Below are positions 23,270-33,799 of a DNA stretch of 64,000 nt, one piece after another (positions within the stretch are counted from its first letter, which is position 1; every line of letters begins with the position of its first letter). Source of the stretch: Sepiola atlantica (Eukaryota; Mollusca; Cephalopoda; Sepiida; Sepiolidae); NCBI GenBank assembly GCA_963556195.1, contig OY744525.1, positions 54,452,446 to 54,516,445 of the forward strand, written 5' to 3'. Made by a program: the position numbers and the translations under genes. The notes below the pieces were generated by a model, which saw only the letters and a program-made list of their open reading frames with translations, was not told where the DNA came from and ran no database searches.

Positions 23270-24112
23270 ATCATAATCATCATCATCATTATATTCGGCA
23301 CCATGTCCGTTTTACATGCTGGCATGTATTGGACAGCTAAACTAACCTATCTCTGATTAGGTTTTTATTCATCCCTCTTTATCTCAAGTCTGTTCTTATT
23401 ACTTCTTCCCATGTTTTCCTTGGCCTTCGCCTGTGAACTGAACCTGCTACCTTAACTGTTCTACATCTACTAACCCATGAAATTTCATCCATTTTTACAA
23501 GGTGGCCATGCCACCATTGAAGTCTTCTCTTCTACACACATTTCCTTAAACTGTCCAGATCACCAGAACTAAGCCTGTTTGAAATACTCGCATTACACAT
23601 CTATCCTATCATTCTCATATGATTTCTCTTCATGCAATGCATGTCCTCAACTCTCACTGGCCAGGTTTCATTTTCATACATCATCACACTGAATACACAT
23701 GCCTGATAGACTTTTCCCTTTGTCAACAGTGGTAACACTCTGCTGTTTAGTAATGGCAGAAATTCCTTGAACTTACTCCTCCCTATGCTCCAATAGTATC
23801 ACAAGCGTAATAAAACTTCTCAACAACCTCAATAGCTTCATTATCCAGATCTACTTTCTCCACATCCGAGTTCTCCTGTCTTACACTTCTTGCACACAAA
23901 CTGCTTATCATCTCCCAAACTACCAGTAACCACAACACACTTCTTGTGTATCGAATGTTACATGTACCACAAAAATTGAATTGCAGACTAACTTTTTTCT
24001 TTTTCTTTTTTATCTTTCTAACACTGCAGCCACTGATCATCAGTTTGGTCTTGAAAACATTAACTCTCAGATTTTTACTTGCCATAGCATTCCTTCAAGT
24101 CTTTAACTAGCA
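23270..24112 (-). pseudogene. LINE 3' end with ATG-triplet tail
   Basis: The minus strand from 24085 begins MASKNLRVNVFKTKLMISG, matching the 'GLKVNvgKTKvMi.g' block near the end of many non-LTR reverse transcriptases. A relic of the Cys-rich insert follows, then VEVVEKFYYACDTIGA (family 'veKFcYLGd.l.a'). Further down, in another frame (about 23510-23360), come HLVKMDEISWVSRCR and RRRPRKTWEEVIRTDL, the usual C-terminus. It ends near 23270 in ATGATG repeats (CATCATCAT on the plus strand), a common LINE tail. It is broken by many stops. Confidence 0.75.
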
Positions 24113-25350
24113 ACGTATACCGCTTGTAAAATGTCATTAAAACAGCATTTTTTTCCATCAGAAAAACACTCATAAAAATCGCTATAAACTTGTCATAAAA
24201 TCCTATCAAACTATGCATAAAACAAAAGGAAATTGATTTATCCATAAGTTTATCAATATTATTTATATGTGGATTTTATTTTTATAACTTTTTATCAGCG
24301 GGATTAAAAGAAATGATGAATATCGTAAAACCACATTTTTTAAATATTTTGGTTGAGCACATAAAAAGGGTACTTGCATGTATAACTTGATTTCAAAGCA
24401 CATAGTTGTCGCAATTTGGTGAAATTTGGCTTAAGAAATCAAGGAAAAAAGTGACCTCTAAGATAATATATGTTCGAATTTGGTTGTTCAAATAGTTTGA
24501 CCGTAGTCGGTTATCAAATTTCGACCACTGTGGTTCAGTAAGTTTTCATTTAAACAAATTTTGAACATTTGAATCGGTGAAACAGAGGTTTTAAAATTTT
24601 TCATATTATCAAAAATAGCTGTTCAGAAAGTTCTTTGGAAATCCATAAGACACACCATGCACACAATTTTACTGAAAAAAATCCGTTCATTCTCACCAAT
24701 TTGACTTTTTTGCTTAGTATCAGCAATAAATCAGCAGCAGCAACTTATTTAACAAAGACGGCGATGTTTTTTCTTTATTTGAATTTGTGAAAGAATTTGA
24801 GAAATTAAAAATATGAATATCGAAAATGTTCTTAAATGTTTCGTTAAAGCTATTCTGTTATTTCTGTTATTTTATAACAATACATATGATTTTATTGAAA
24901 AAGATAACGACATAGTTATCATGATTCTCTCAAGTTTTTTTCCATGTGATTAAACAAATTTAAATTTCTGATTTTTGAAATTACCTTTTGAGATCAATAG
25001 ATCCTAGGGTTGACACATGATTTTTTATAGGTTATCAGGTGGATATTATTTTTTCTTACTTGACCATTCTACTCTATCCACATATTTCTCAAGTGAACTC
25101 TTTTTAATATGTTATACACACATAGTTCTCACCTTCATTCACATGTATCTTTCTTTCATTTTCAGTTGTGCATTTATTAAAATTCTTTCAACTTTTACCT
25201 GTATGTTGTAATTATTTTCACTGGCCATTTTGTATATCGAATCATATTAAATGAACAAATTACCAACACAATAAATTTATGTATTTAGATAAAAGGAGCA
25301 ATAAAACATTGCTTATCATACTCCCAATCATAACAACAGTGAGATTGAAA
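24113..25350. other. Non-coding AT-rich stretch
   Basis: No motif, RNA gene or clear repeat was recognised. Confidence 0.4.
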
Positions 25351-25355
25351 ACATT

Positions 25356-26243
25356 CTAGTAGGCTTTCCGATTTTCTCTAGTGTGTCTTCGTATATGCTG
25401 TGACAAATATGATTTCATTGTAAAAGAAGTACCACATATTTTACAAAAATAGGGTTTTTCCTCAGTGTGTGTTTGAATGTGTGCTGACAAATTTGATTTC
25501 CTTGAAAAAGAAGAGTTACATACTTCACAAGAATATGGTTTTTCTCCGGTGTGTGTACGGATGTGCTCTGACAAATGTCCTTTTCTTGCAAAAGAAGAGC
25601 CACACACTTTACAAGAATATGGTTTCTCTCCTCCAGTATGTATTCGCATGTGTGTCAATAAATTTGACTTCCGGATGAAAGAAGAGTCACAAATTTCACA
25701 AGAATATGGTTTCTCTTCAGTGTGTATATTCATGTGACTGTTTAAATCTGATTTTTGTGTAAAACTATGATGGCATACATTACAAGAATATGGTTTCTCT
25801 CCAGTATGTGTTCGCATGTGTACCAACATATTTGCTTTCATTGAAAAAGATGATGCACATACTTCACAAGAATATGGTTTCTCTCCAGTATGTGTTCGCA
25901 TGTGCACTGATAAAGTTGATTTTATTGAAAAAGATGATGCGCATACTTCACAAGTATATGGTTTCTCTCCAGTATGTGTTCGTATGTGAACCACTAAAGT
26001 GGATTTCAATGAAAAAGAAGATCCACATACTTCACAAGAATATGGTTTCTCGCCAGTATGTGTCCGCATGTGCACCAATAATGATGACTTGGTAGGACAA
26101 GTACAGCTGCATACTTCACACAAGTATGATTTCTCTCGAGTAGATTGTCTTGTATTTTGTTTCCTGTTGTTGTTCATTGAAAAGAAAGACCCAGACACTT
26201 TACAAGAATATGGCTTCTCTCCAACCAAGGTATCCAAGTTCAT
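25356..26243 (-). CDS. C2H2 zinc-finger protein, 9 fingers plus a vestigial finger (gene 2)
   Basis: A 295-residue Kruppel-type finger protein, paralogue of gene 1. Residues about 9-40 hold a broken first finger (YSCKVSGSFFS, second Cys replaced by Ser and no His pair). Nine complete C-x2-C-x12-H-x3-H fingers follow with TGEKP or TEEKP linkers. The HTGGEKP linker variant sits in the same place as in gene 1. Helix residues -1,2,3,6 run TSSV, LSTV, ISTV, MANV, QSDS, RSNT, RGHE, RSNA, MSYQ. RGHE, RSNA and the MAN/QSD pair are shared with gene 1; the first and last fingers differ. Gene 1 has one extra finger of the ASSFS type. The frame is intact, ending RRHTRENRKAY, with no LINE here. A TTCTTGCAAG acceptor-like site lies about 75 bp upstream of the ATG. 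It is probably a functional DNA-binding gene with its 5' exons outside this open frame. Confidence 0.85.
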   Translation of the reverse strand: MNLDTLVGEKPYSCKVSGSFFSMNNNRKQNTRQSTREKSYLCEVCSCTCPTKSSLLVHMRTHTGEKPYSCEVCGSSFSLKSTLVVHIRTHTGEKPYTCEVCASSFSIKSTLSVHMRTHTGEKPYSCEVCASSFSMKANMLVHMRTHTGEKPYSCNVCHHSFTQKSDLNSHMNIHTEEKPYSCEICDSSFIRKSNLLTHMRIHTGGEKPYSCKVCGSSFARKGHLSEHIRTHTGEKPYSCEVCNSSFSRKSNLSAHIQTHTEEKPYFCKICGTSFTMKSYLSQHIRRHTRENRKAY

Positions 26244-27289
26244 TTTTCAAGTTCAAATATTAGTTAATTTTATAACTATATTTTGTTTTTGTATGATTTT
26301 CAATATTCTCCCTCTACTTGCAAGAATTGAACATACATATCAATGTACATAGATGTCCATCTATTATTATGAATATGAGTAAAGGCTTTCCTATATACTT
26401 AAGTAACACAACATAATGCTAAAATACACCTGAGTTTTGAGTCTGAGTTATGTTTAAAAAATCTGTTTTAATTGTTCTAATTAGCTGTAATTTATAATTA
26501 ACTGAACAAGTAACTCATCTCCATCTTAGCTATTAATTTCTCTTGTCCCCTCTAATTCTATGTTGATTATGTATGTATTATTCACATTCTAATAATTTAG
26601 TAGAAACACATAAAAGTAATTGATTTAATTTTATATTTTTTCCCTAAAGTCGATTAGTTGAAATATAATTCAAGGTACTTTTAGTCAATTCTATTTTGAA
26701 AACTGTCTGTGTCATTTCTATTATAGATATTAATACCTATGAAAGTGTTAATCTTCTCTTCGTTGACGAATCATGGATCTGTTGCACCCACTGCTGAGAC
26801 TCATATTATCCAGAACTATTCCTAATTGAGTGAGATATTTCTCTTTTAATGAGTGACTGTGGAGACTTCTGGAGTGATGAGCTTTCTAACAGTCTTTCTC
26901 GTGGGATGTTGGTAAGAATGCTATTTTACTTCCAATTTTAATGAAATGTAAATCATAAATTACACAAAATAAACAGATGTGACCATTTTATAATTATCAA
27001 ATTGGGCGTAACTCCATTTTCGCATACAATCGATTTTAAGAAGTTTGAGACAATCCCACTTGCACTTGCAGGGATCTTCATGTATGTCTCCATTGAATTA
27101 TTCTTTACTTTTGATTCTAATGAAATTTAAGCTTCTTTTAGTGGATACATATACAGATAGTCTACACTTGAGTAAATTTAAATAATTGTATAAACCATGA
27201 ATGAGAGTGTAACTGCACAAAATTGAATATGGTCTAGGCCCATAACTGAAATTACAATTTTTACCGTAGCATTGTTTAAAAAAATTATT

Positions 27290-27505
27290 TTGAAGTATTT
27301 TGGTATTTGATCTCTTGCAAGGCACGTTTCTATCTGTTTGTATTTTTATTGTGTCTGCTACATATAATCTGGACTTCAAAATGAAAAATTTGGTAGGAAT
27401 TATCATTCACAGATGCAGATTGTATTTAGGTTATATATGCTAATCCCTTTCCATTCAAATGTAATGATAGTTTCAAGTTTCTTTTTGTTGTTGGAGAATC
27501 TGCAA
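27290..27505 (-). other. Upstream block conserved with gene 1 (possible 5' UTR exon)
   Basis: Counterpart of 8980-9250 (see that entry). The minus strand reads TATATTTGCAG|ATTCTCC at about 27497, a good 3' splice-site match. The similarity extends for about 200 bp and then fades. The 102-codon reading 27098-27406 is not shared with the other copy, so it is not taken as a gene. Confidence 0.45.
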
Positions 27506-27509
27506 ATAT

Positions 27510-29605
27510 ATAATTTATACATAAATTATATGTAAGAGAAAGAAAGATGACTTAAATAAATGATGTAAATAAAGAGGAGTATAAGAGAGAGAAAGAGAAA
27601 TAAAAGAAGGAAAATGTACAATGTACCAACGTTGTCACGGATCACGGATTGTCTAGTAGAGCTTTAAATATAATAAAAATTTGCTTAAAATCAAACAAAT
27701 TTACTTGATTGTTTTTATTTACCTGTGAGTTAAATCTCATTAAAATCAGAGGTAAAAAGAATTTCAATAGGAATTTCATCCTTTAGGAAAAAGAAGATAA
27801 ATACATATGACCTTAAGTAACAGAAAATTCGTAGCAAAGGTCGAATTACTTAAAAGTATATTAACTTGAGTTGAGTGGTATGAAAATTTTAGTTTGTTAT
27901 CGTTTTCAGATTTTTAAAAATTTCTAACAAAGTCATTAATTCTCTTTTTGGTGATTAGTTATTCTTTGTCTTGTTGAATTACGTCGCTATTACAATTTAT
28001 GACTCAACAATTCTCTTATTTAAGGAGTTCACTCTTAAAGTAAACCTTTCTGTAAATCATTTTTGATAGTTAACATCTTAAAACCGTGACCTCTATGAAA
28101 GATTTCATGAAGAATAAAACTTTAAATCTTCATTCTGTTTTAATTTTTTAACCTCCATCATATTTTTATTTTCTGGGTATGGTCATAATTAAACAACAGA
28201 AAACAATGAAAGATTCAAACTTTGAAGTAAATTAACTATTTGATACACTTTCTTCACAAAATCATTGTTATTTTTTGAATTATGGTATAATTTACTTTAA
28301 ATTGACATTAGAAAGCAATAATACTTTTTAAATGAAAATATATTTTAAATTATTTGAATGAATATTAAAAATAAAAATAAATTATTTGAATAAAGTAATG
28401 TTAAAAATAAAAATTAAAAAAATATTTGAATGAAGTAAAAATAAATAATGATCACTACACTTTGCAAGTGTAAAATACAGTTTTAAATTTCCTGCTTTTT
28501 ATTTTAAAGTTTATTTAAATATCTAAAGAATTGTAAGAAAATTATGTTCCACAAAAGCACAAGTTTACTTATGTTGTCTCACTTCTATTTCTATTAAAGA
28601 GGATTGTAAGAGGATTTAAAATAAAATTATTTTGTGATCAAAGGATCACACTCATTGTTAGAATGGTAGATCTAATATTTATTCAAGGTAAATTTTAAGC
28701 AGACATCTCAGAGTTGATGAACAAAAAACAAAAATAGAACGATTAAATCTTTTCTCTGAACATAGAACACATTGTGTTTGAAAATATATTATTTGCTAGA
28801 CGGTCTATCCCATCCTGTGAAATAAATGCTTCACATACTTTCGTGTGTTGACTTTTAAATATTCACCAAATTTCTATCAATTGGCACACAATATTTCATC
28901 ACTTGAAAAAAATTTATCATGAAACTGTAAATAAATGCCATTTAAGAATAAATAAATTTATAAACTATTAATATATTATTTTTATGCATTTTATCTCTAT
29001 TTGCAAGGACAAATTTAGACAAAAAATCAGTTTTTAACATGAGGGCATCCAGTTCCACAAAAGTTGCACTGAATGGGAGAAAAGTAAAAATTACCCAAGG
29101 CGAGAAGGATCTATCTTCCTCAGACTGAAGAGAAACAGATACTAAACTTTAATCCTAGCACAAATCTTGAAAATCAAGTTGTGCATCATTGATAGAAAAA
29201 ACAACAGGTAATTTTCTAATTTACAGGTATCCGGATATGTAATTAGCATACTTGTTACATTCATACAGATATGTTCAAGGTTTCCACATACTTCAAAATA
29301 ACTTATTTAAAAAATAAAATCCTGACTTATGTATTTATTGTTGTTACATATTGTTTACATTTTTTAATTATTAACTTATAAACATTAACTGATGTATTTT
29401 TTATGCAATATTGAACTTATTCTTATTCAAATTTGTTTTTGTTAACATAAAACATTGGGGTGCTTTCACTTTTTAATTGCAAAAAATATTAATTATTTTT
29501 AAATAAAAAATACCAATAAATATATAAATAATGATTTTCCTAATGACAATAACTTTTATATCTTTTAGCTTTCCACCAATCTTGAATAAATACTCTGAAA
29601 TGTAT
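27510..29605. other. Non-coding AT-rich stretch
   Basis: AT-rich, with a purine-rich patch at 27530-27620 (GAGAGAAAGAGAAA). No gene, RNA or repeat family was recognised. Confidence 0.4.
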
Positions 29606-29609
29606 GTAA

Positions 29610-31180
29610 ATTGTAGAGGTCAGGCCAAACTTTTTAGGGGTCGGGCCGAATTATTTCTTTTTTTTTTAACTTAAAATATTCCTCAGGGTTAGGCGAGAGT
29701 AAAAAAAAATTCGGAGGGTGGGGTTAGAGAAATGGGGGGAGAGCGTCGGAGAAAATTTTAGGGGTCGGGCCAAATTTTTTTTTGAACTTAAAATATTTCT
29801 CAGGGTTGGGGGAGAGTGAAAACAAAGTTGGGGGGGGGGGGGCTGGAGAGATTGAGGGGTCGGGGAAATTTTTAGGGGTCAGGCCAAACTTTTTAGGAGC
29901 TCAGGCCCAATTTTTTATTTTTATTTTTAATTTAAAATATTTCTCAGGGTTGGGGGAGAGTGAAAAACAAGGTGGGGGGGGGGCTGGAGAGATTGAGGGG
30001 TCGGGGAAAATTTTAGGGGTCGGGCCGAACTTTTTTGGGGGTCGGGCCAATTTTTTCGTTTTTTTTTTAACTTAAAATATTTCTCAGGGTTGGGGGAAAG
30101 TAAAAAAAAAATTGGGGCTGGAGAGATTGAGGGGTTCGGGGAAATTTTTAGGGGTCAGGCCAAACTTTTTAGAGGGACAGGCCAAATTTTTTAATTTTTT
30201 TTTTTGAACTTAAAATATTTCTCAGGGGTGGGGAGAGTAAAAAAAAGTTGAGAGGGGGGTCTGGAGAGATTAAGGGGTCGGGGAAATTTTTAGGGGTCAG
30301 GTCAAACTTTCTAGGTGGTCGGGCCCAATTTTTTTTTTTTAACTTAAAATATTTCTCAGGATTGGGGGAGAGTGAAAAACAAGTTGGGGTAGGGCTGGAG
30401 AGATTGAGGGGTCAGGGAAAATTTTAGGGGTCGGGGAAAATTTTAGGGGTTGGGCCGAACTTTTTAGGGGGTCGGGCCAAATTTTTTCTTTTTTTTTTTA
30501 ACTTTAAATATTTCTCAGGGTTGGGGGAAGGTAAAAAAAAATTCAGTGGAGTTAGAGAGATGGGGGAGAGGGAGGGGAAAATTTTAGGGGTCGGGCAAAA
30601 CTTTTTAGGGGGGTCAGGTCAAATTTTTTCTTTTTTTTTTAACTTAAAATATTTTCAGGGTTGGGGGAGAGTAAAAAAAAGTTGGAGGGGGGGGGGGCTG
30701 GAGAGATTGAGGGGTCGGGGAAAATTTTAGGGGTCGAGCCGAACTTTTTAGGGGTCGGGCCAAATTTTTTTTTTTTTTCTTTTGAACTTAAAATATTTCT
30801 CATGGTTCGGGGAGAGTAAAAAAAAGTTAGGGGGAAGGGGGTTGGAGAGATTAGGGGCCGGAAAAATTTTTAAGGGTCAGTCCTAACTTTTTAGGGGGTC
30901 GGGCCAAATTTTTTTTTTTTTTGTTAACTTAAAATATTTCTTAGGGTTGGGGGAGAGTAAAAAAAAATCGGAGGGTCGTGTTAGAGAGATGGGGGTCGGG
31001 GGTCGGGGAAAATTTTAGGGGTCGGTCCAAATATTTTAGGAAATTGGGCCAAATTTATTTATTTATTCTTAACTTAAAATATTTCTCAGGTTTGGGCAGA
31101 GAGTAAAAAAAAAATTCAGTGGGGTTGGAGAGATGGGGTGAGGGGGTCGGGGAAAATTTTAGGTGTCGGGCCAAACTTTT
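29610..31180. repeat. G-rich/T-rich minisatellite, about 140-bp unit, about 11 copies
   Basis: Tandem units each contain GGGGTCGGGCCAAA, a T6-T13 run, AACTTAAAATATTTCTCAGG, GTTGGGGGAGAGTAAAAAA, and a GGAGAGAT..GGGG segment with GTCGGGGAAAATTTTAGG. The CTCAGG landmark occurs near 29681, 29797, 29942, 30081, 30221, 30353, 30514, 30650, 30797, 30937 and 31082, so the spacing runs from 116 to 161. The one strand is strongly G-rich. Open readings through it are spurious. Confidence 0.95.
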
Positions 31181-31184
31181 TAGT

Positions 31185-31580
31185 GCATAGGGGTTTGCGA
31201 TAGGTACGTATATAGCATGTGCATAGGGGCAGCAATAAGTACGTGTATAGAATGTGCACCAGGGCGGTGATAGGTATATATTTAGCATGCGCTCCAGGGT
31301 GGCGATCAGTACGTATATAGCACGCACACCAAGGCGGCGATAGGTACGTATATAGCTTACGAACTGCGGCGGCGATAGGTACATATTTAGCATTCGCATT
31401 GGGGCGGCGATAGGTACTTATGTAGTATGCATACCGGGGTGGCAATAGGTATTAATGTAGTATGCACACCGGGGCGGCAATAGGTACTTATATAGTGTCT
31501 GCACTGGGGCGGCAATAGGTACGTATATAGTATGCGCACCGGGGCGGAGATATGTACCTATATAGAAGGCGCAGACAGCG
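31185..31580. repeat. Minisatellite, about 41-bp unit, 9-10 copies
   Basis: Units of GGGGCGGCGATAGGTACGTA plus TATAGYATGYGCACC type run directly on from the 140-bp minisatellite. GATAGGTA and TATAG.ATG are the most constant parts. The minus-strand readings rich in TYVPIAA are spurious. Confidence 0.95.
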
Positions 31581-31812
31581 GTGGTAATTTTATAGAAATA
31601 TGTCATACTTTTGCCCTGGGCAACGTAAGAGAAATGGTTGGGAAGAAACAGCTTTCGCAAAAGGCAAAATGAGTAAGTAGCGGTGAAATAGGGCGACCAG
31701 GGAAGAGAAAGGTAGAAAGATAAAGAGACGGCTATAGAGAGAGGGAGAGAAATAGAAGTTTGAATATAAAGATGTTACATACGCGATTTTTCTTCAATTA
31801 TATGTTTTTATG

Positions 31813-31843
31813 ACCCCGAGCAACGCCGGGTAGCCCCACTAGT
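31813..31843 (+). mobile_element. Helitron-like 3' terminus
   Basis: CCCCGAGCAACGCCGGG forms a short GC hairpin (CCCG/CGGG around a 7-9 nt loop), followed about 9 nt later by CTAG and a T (31839-31843). Helitron 3' ends have a hairpin about 10-12 nt before CTRR and insert next to T. The 5' end was not located; the element may include the purine-rich stretch 31680-31800. Confidence 0.55.
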
Positions 31844-32023
31844 CTTAAATAAATTTAAAAGCATTTTTAGAATATCAGCAAACATAAATAAAATTTATTT
31901 AAAAACGAAAAAAATTGAATAATTCGAGAAAGGTATTAAATTATGTAGTAAGTAAAAAATCAAATCAAATAACTATGTGTATTGTTCAAACTACTGTTCT
32001 CATCTTGGATGTTATTCTCGCAA

Positions 32024-32057
32024 CGTTTCGGCCGATGTAACCCCCAACCTTCTTCAG
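32024..32057 (-). ncRNA. Hammerhead-like core, copy 1 (CTGAAGA-stem-GAAA)
   Basis: The minus strand reads CTGAAGA-A-GGTTG-10 nt-CGGCC-GAAA-CGTTG. GGTTG and CGGCC can pair (two G-U). This is the CUGANGA...stem II...GAAA layout of hammerhead ribozymes. It sits in a dispersed repeat (31975-32110) whose inverted copy is at 33530-33665. Stems I and III are not convincing, so cleavage is doubtful. Confidence 0.4.
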
Positions 32058-32399
32058 ATGCATCTTGTCAAACTCGGGAATCTTTCTGTCGAATCTGTAC
32101 GGAATTTCAAACAGAACCTTTTATTTAATCAACTGGGGTAGCCTGCTCTCATTCCGTCAGCCATAAATAGGTAGAAGTCTTAAGTAATTCGTAACTGCAT
32201 TCTTAGTATCACCCGCACAGACGATTAAACCTTCAACCTCGAGAAGATTGTCACTTAGAACTGATTATGACTTAGCACTTATATCATTTATTTCACGGGT
32301 CCTTGCGGACAATTCTAATATGAATTTTATGAGCCTTAAACCGGTTCTTGATTTTAGATATGTAGTCTTACTACTTATCACTATATATTACTACTTATT

Positions 32400-32400
<1 letters not shown>

Positions 32401-32460
<60 letters not shown>

Positions 32461-32686
32461 TGAAAATATATTTATGGCAATTAAAGCTACACAGCCTGAA
32501 GCTTACCCCCTCCCCCGGGGGATGAAACGCGGGAGCCTCTGTGTAGTTGTAATTGCCACAAATATATTTTCATAGCTTATTACCTAGCTCTACTTACGTA
32601 TCGGACACTGTTGAGGTAAATACTGAAAATTGATACATAAAAAAATTATATCTCCTTGTAAAATTTTATGTTGATACATGAAATAG

Positions 32687-32720
<34 letters not shown>
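32401..32720. repeat. Palindromic repeat bracketed by (CA)n(TA)n and (TA)n
   Basis: (CA)8(TA)n at about 32401-32452, then an element with a hairpin: GGCAATTAAAGCTACACAG...CTGTGTAGTTGTAATTGCC around a CCCCGGGGG centre. A tail follows (ACTGTTGAGGTAAATACTGA...GATACATAAAAAAATTATATC), and then (TA)n at 32691-32720. A second copy with the same two flanking TA tracts is at 41380-41704. Confidence 0.8.
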
Positions 32721-32724
<4 letters not shown>

Positions 32725-33014
32725 TTATAATGGAATAATTCCAGGAAGAAATCCGGGTAAGAGAGCTCAATGTGGTAAACAGAGCAATAATAACGTAAAA
32801 TATAATAACACGAAATTACATGATTGTCGATGCAATAATTTATTTCAACCTTGCGGTTTTATTCAAGCATCCAACTTAACAATTACATTTTTGAGACTGA
32901 TAGAAAACTGAATTTATCCTCGGCACTTCGAACACAATCAGAGAGAGTGGTGGTAGCAGCCAGTTTGAACACCCAATATAGAGCGAGTAGGAATTAATAT
33001 CTTATATTTAACTA

Positions 33015-33018
<4 letters not shown>

Positions 33019-33106
<88 letters not shown>
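33019..33106. repeat. (TA)n microsatellite
   Basis: About 88 bp of uninterrupted TA. It is followed by CCAAGATAAGAACAGTAGTTTG, a fragment of the hammerhead-like repeat family. Confidence 0.95.
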
Positions 33107-33108
<2 letters not shown>

Positions 33109-33589
33109 AAGATAAGAACAGTAGTTTGAATAATCCAAATTATCAATCCTCAATTAAAAAAAATTCAGAAATCAAATAACTATTTTTTTGTTTATTATCG
33201 AAATACAGTTTACATGAGGTTATAGCAAACACAAAAATAGTTCGTGAAATAACCGTAATTATTGTAAATACGATTCTAATTTTACGTAGACTTGTTATTA
33301 TGTAGATCAGTAATATTTAAAGTTTTACTAAAAACAAACAAGTAGTTTGTTTTTTATTTCAGATTTTCAAATGTTGTCATCTTTCGAAAACACAGATTTC
33401 AATTCATAATGAATGTTTGATTCCGAATGTTTATATTGAAAGTGAAAGTGAAATTTAAGTAGTAATTGGCAAGAGAATATAATCATAATTTATCCTGATC
33501 GAGTTGAATATTACTGCTCTACACCCGTTCATGAAATAAAAGGTTCCGTTCAAAATTCCGTACAGATTCCCGAGTTCGACAAGATGCAC

Positions 33590-33621
33590 CTGAAGAAGGT
33601 CGGAGGTTACATCGGCTGAAA
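33590..33621 (+). ncRNA. Hammerhead-like core, copy 2
   Basis: CTGAAGA-A-GGTCG-10 nt-CGGCT-GAAA-CGTTG on the plus strand. GGTCG and CGGCT pair with changes relative to copy 1 that keep pairing. It lies in a 33530-33665 repeat, the reverse complement of 31975-32110. Confidence 0.4.
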
Positions 33622-33799
33622 CGTTGTGAGAATAACATCCAAGATGAGAACAATAGTTTTGATAAAAATGATGGTCTGACTTGAAAAACTTCAATAAAAA
33701 AAAGGCAAACGACTTGTTTGTTTTCACTAAAACTTGAAACAACCATTTTTTTTACATGGTAGCAAGTCTGTATAAGATAAAATTAGAATCGTATTTAGT

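Noticed and set aside
29782..30730. Gly/Phe-rich repeated frames
   Set aside because: Translation of the 140-bp minisatellite; frames shift between units.
31055..31660. Minus-strand frames rich in TYVPIAA repeats
   Set aside because: Translation of the 41-bp minisatellite.
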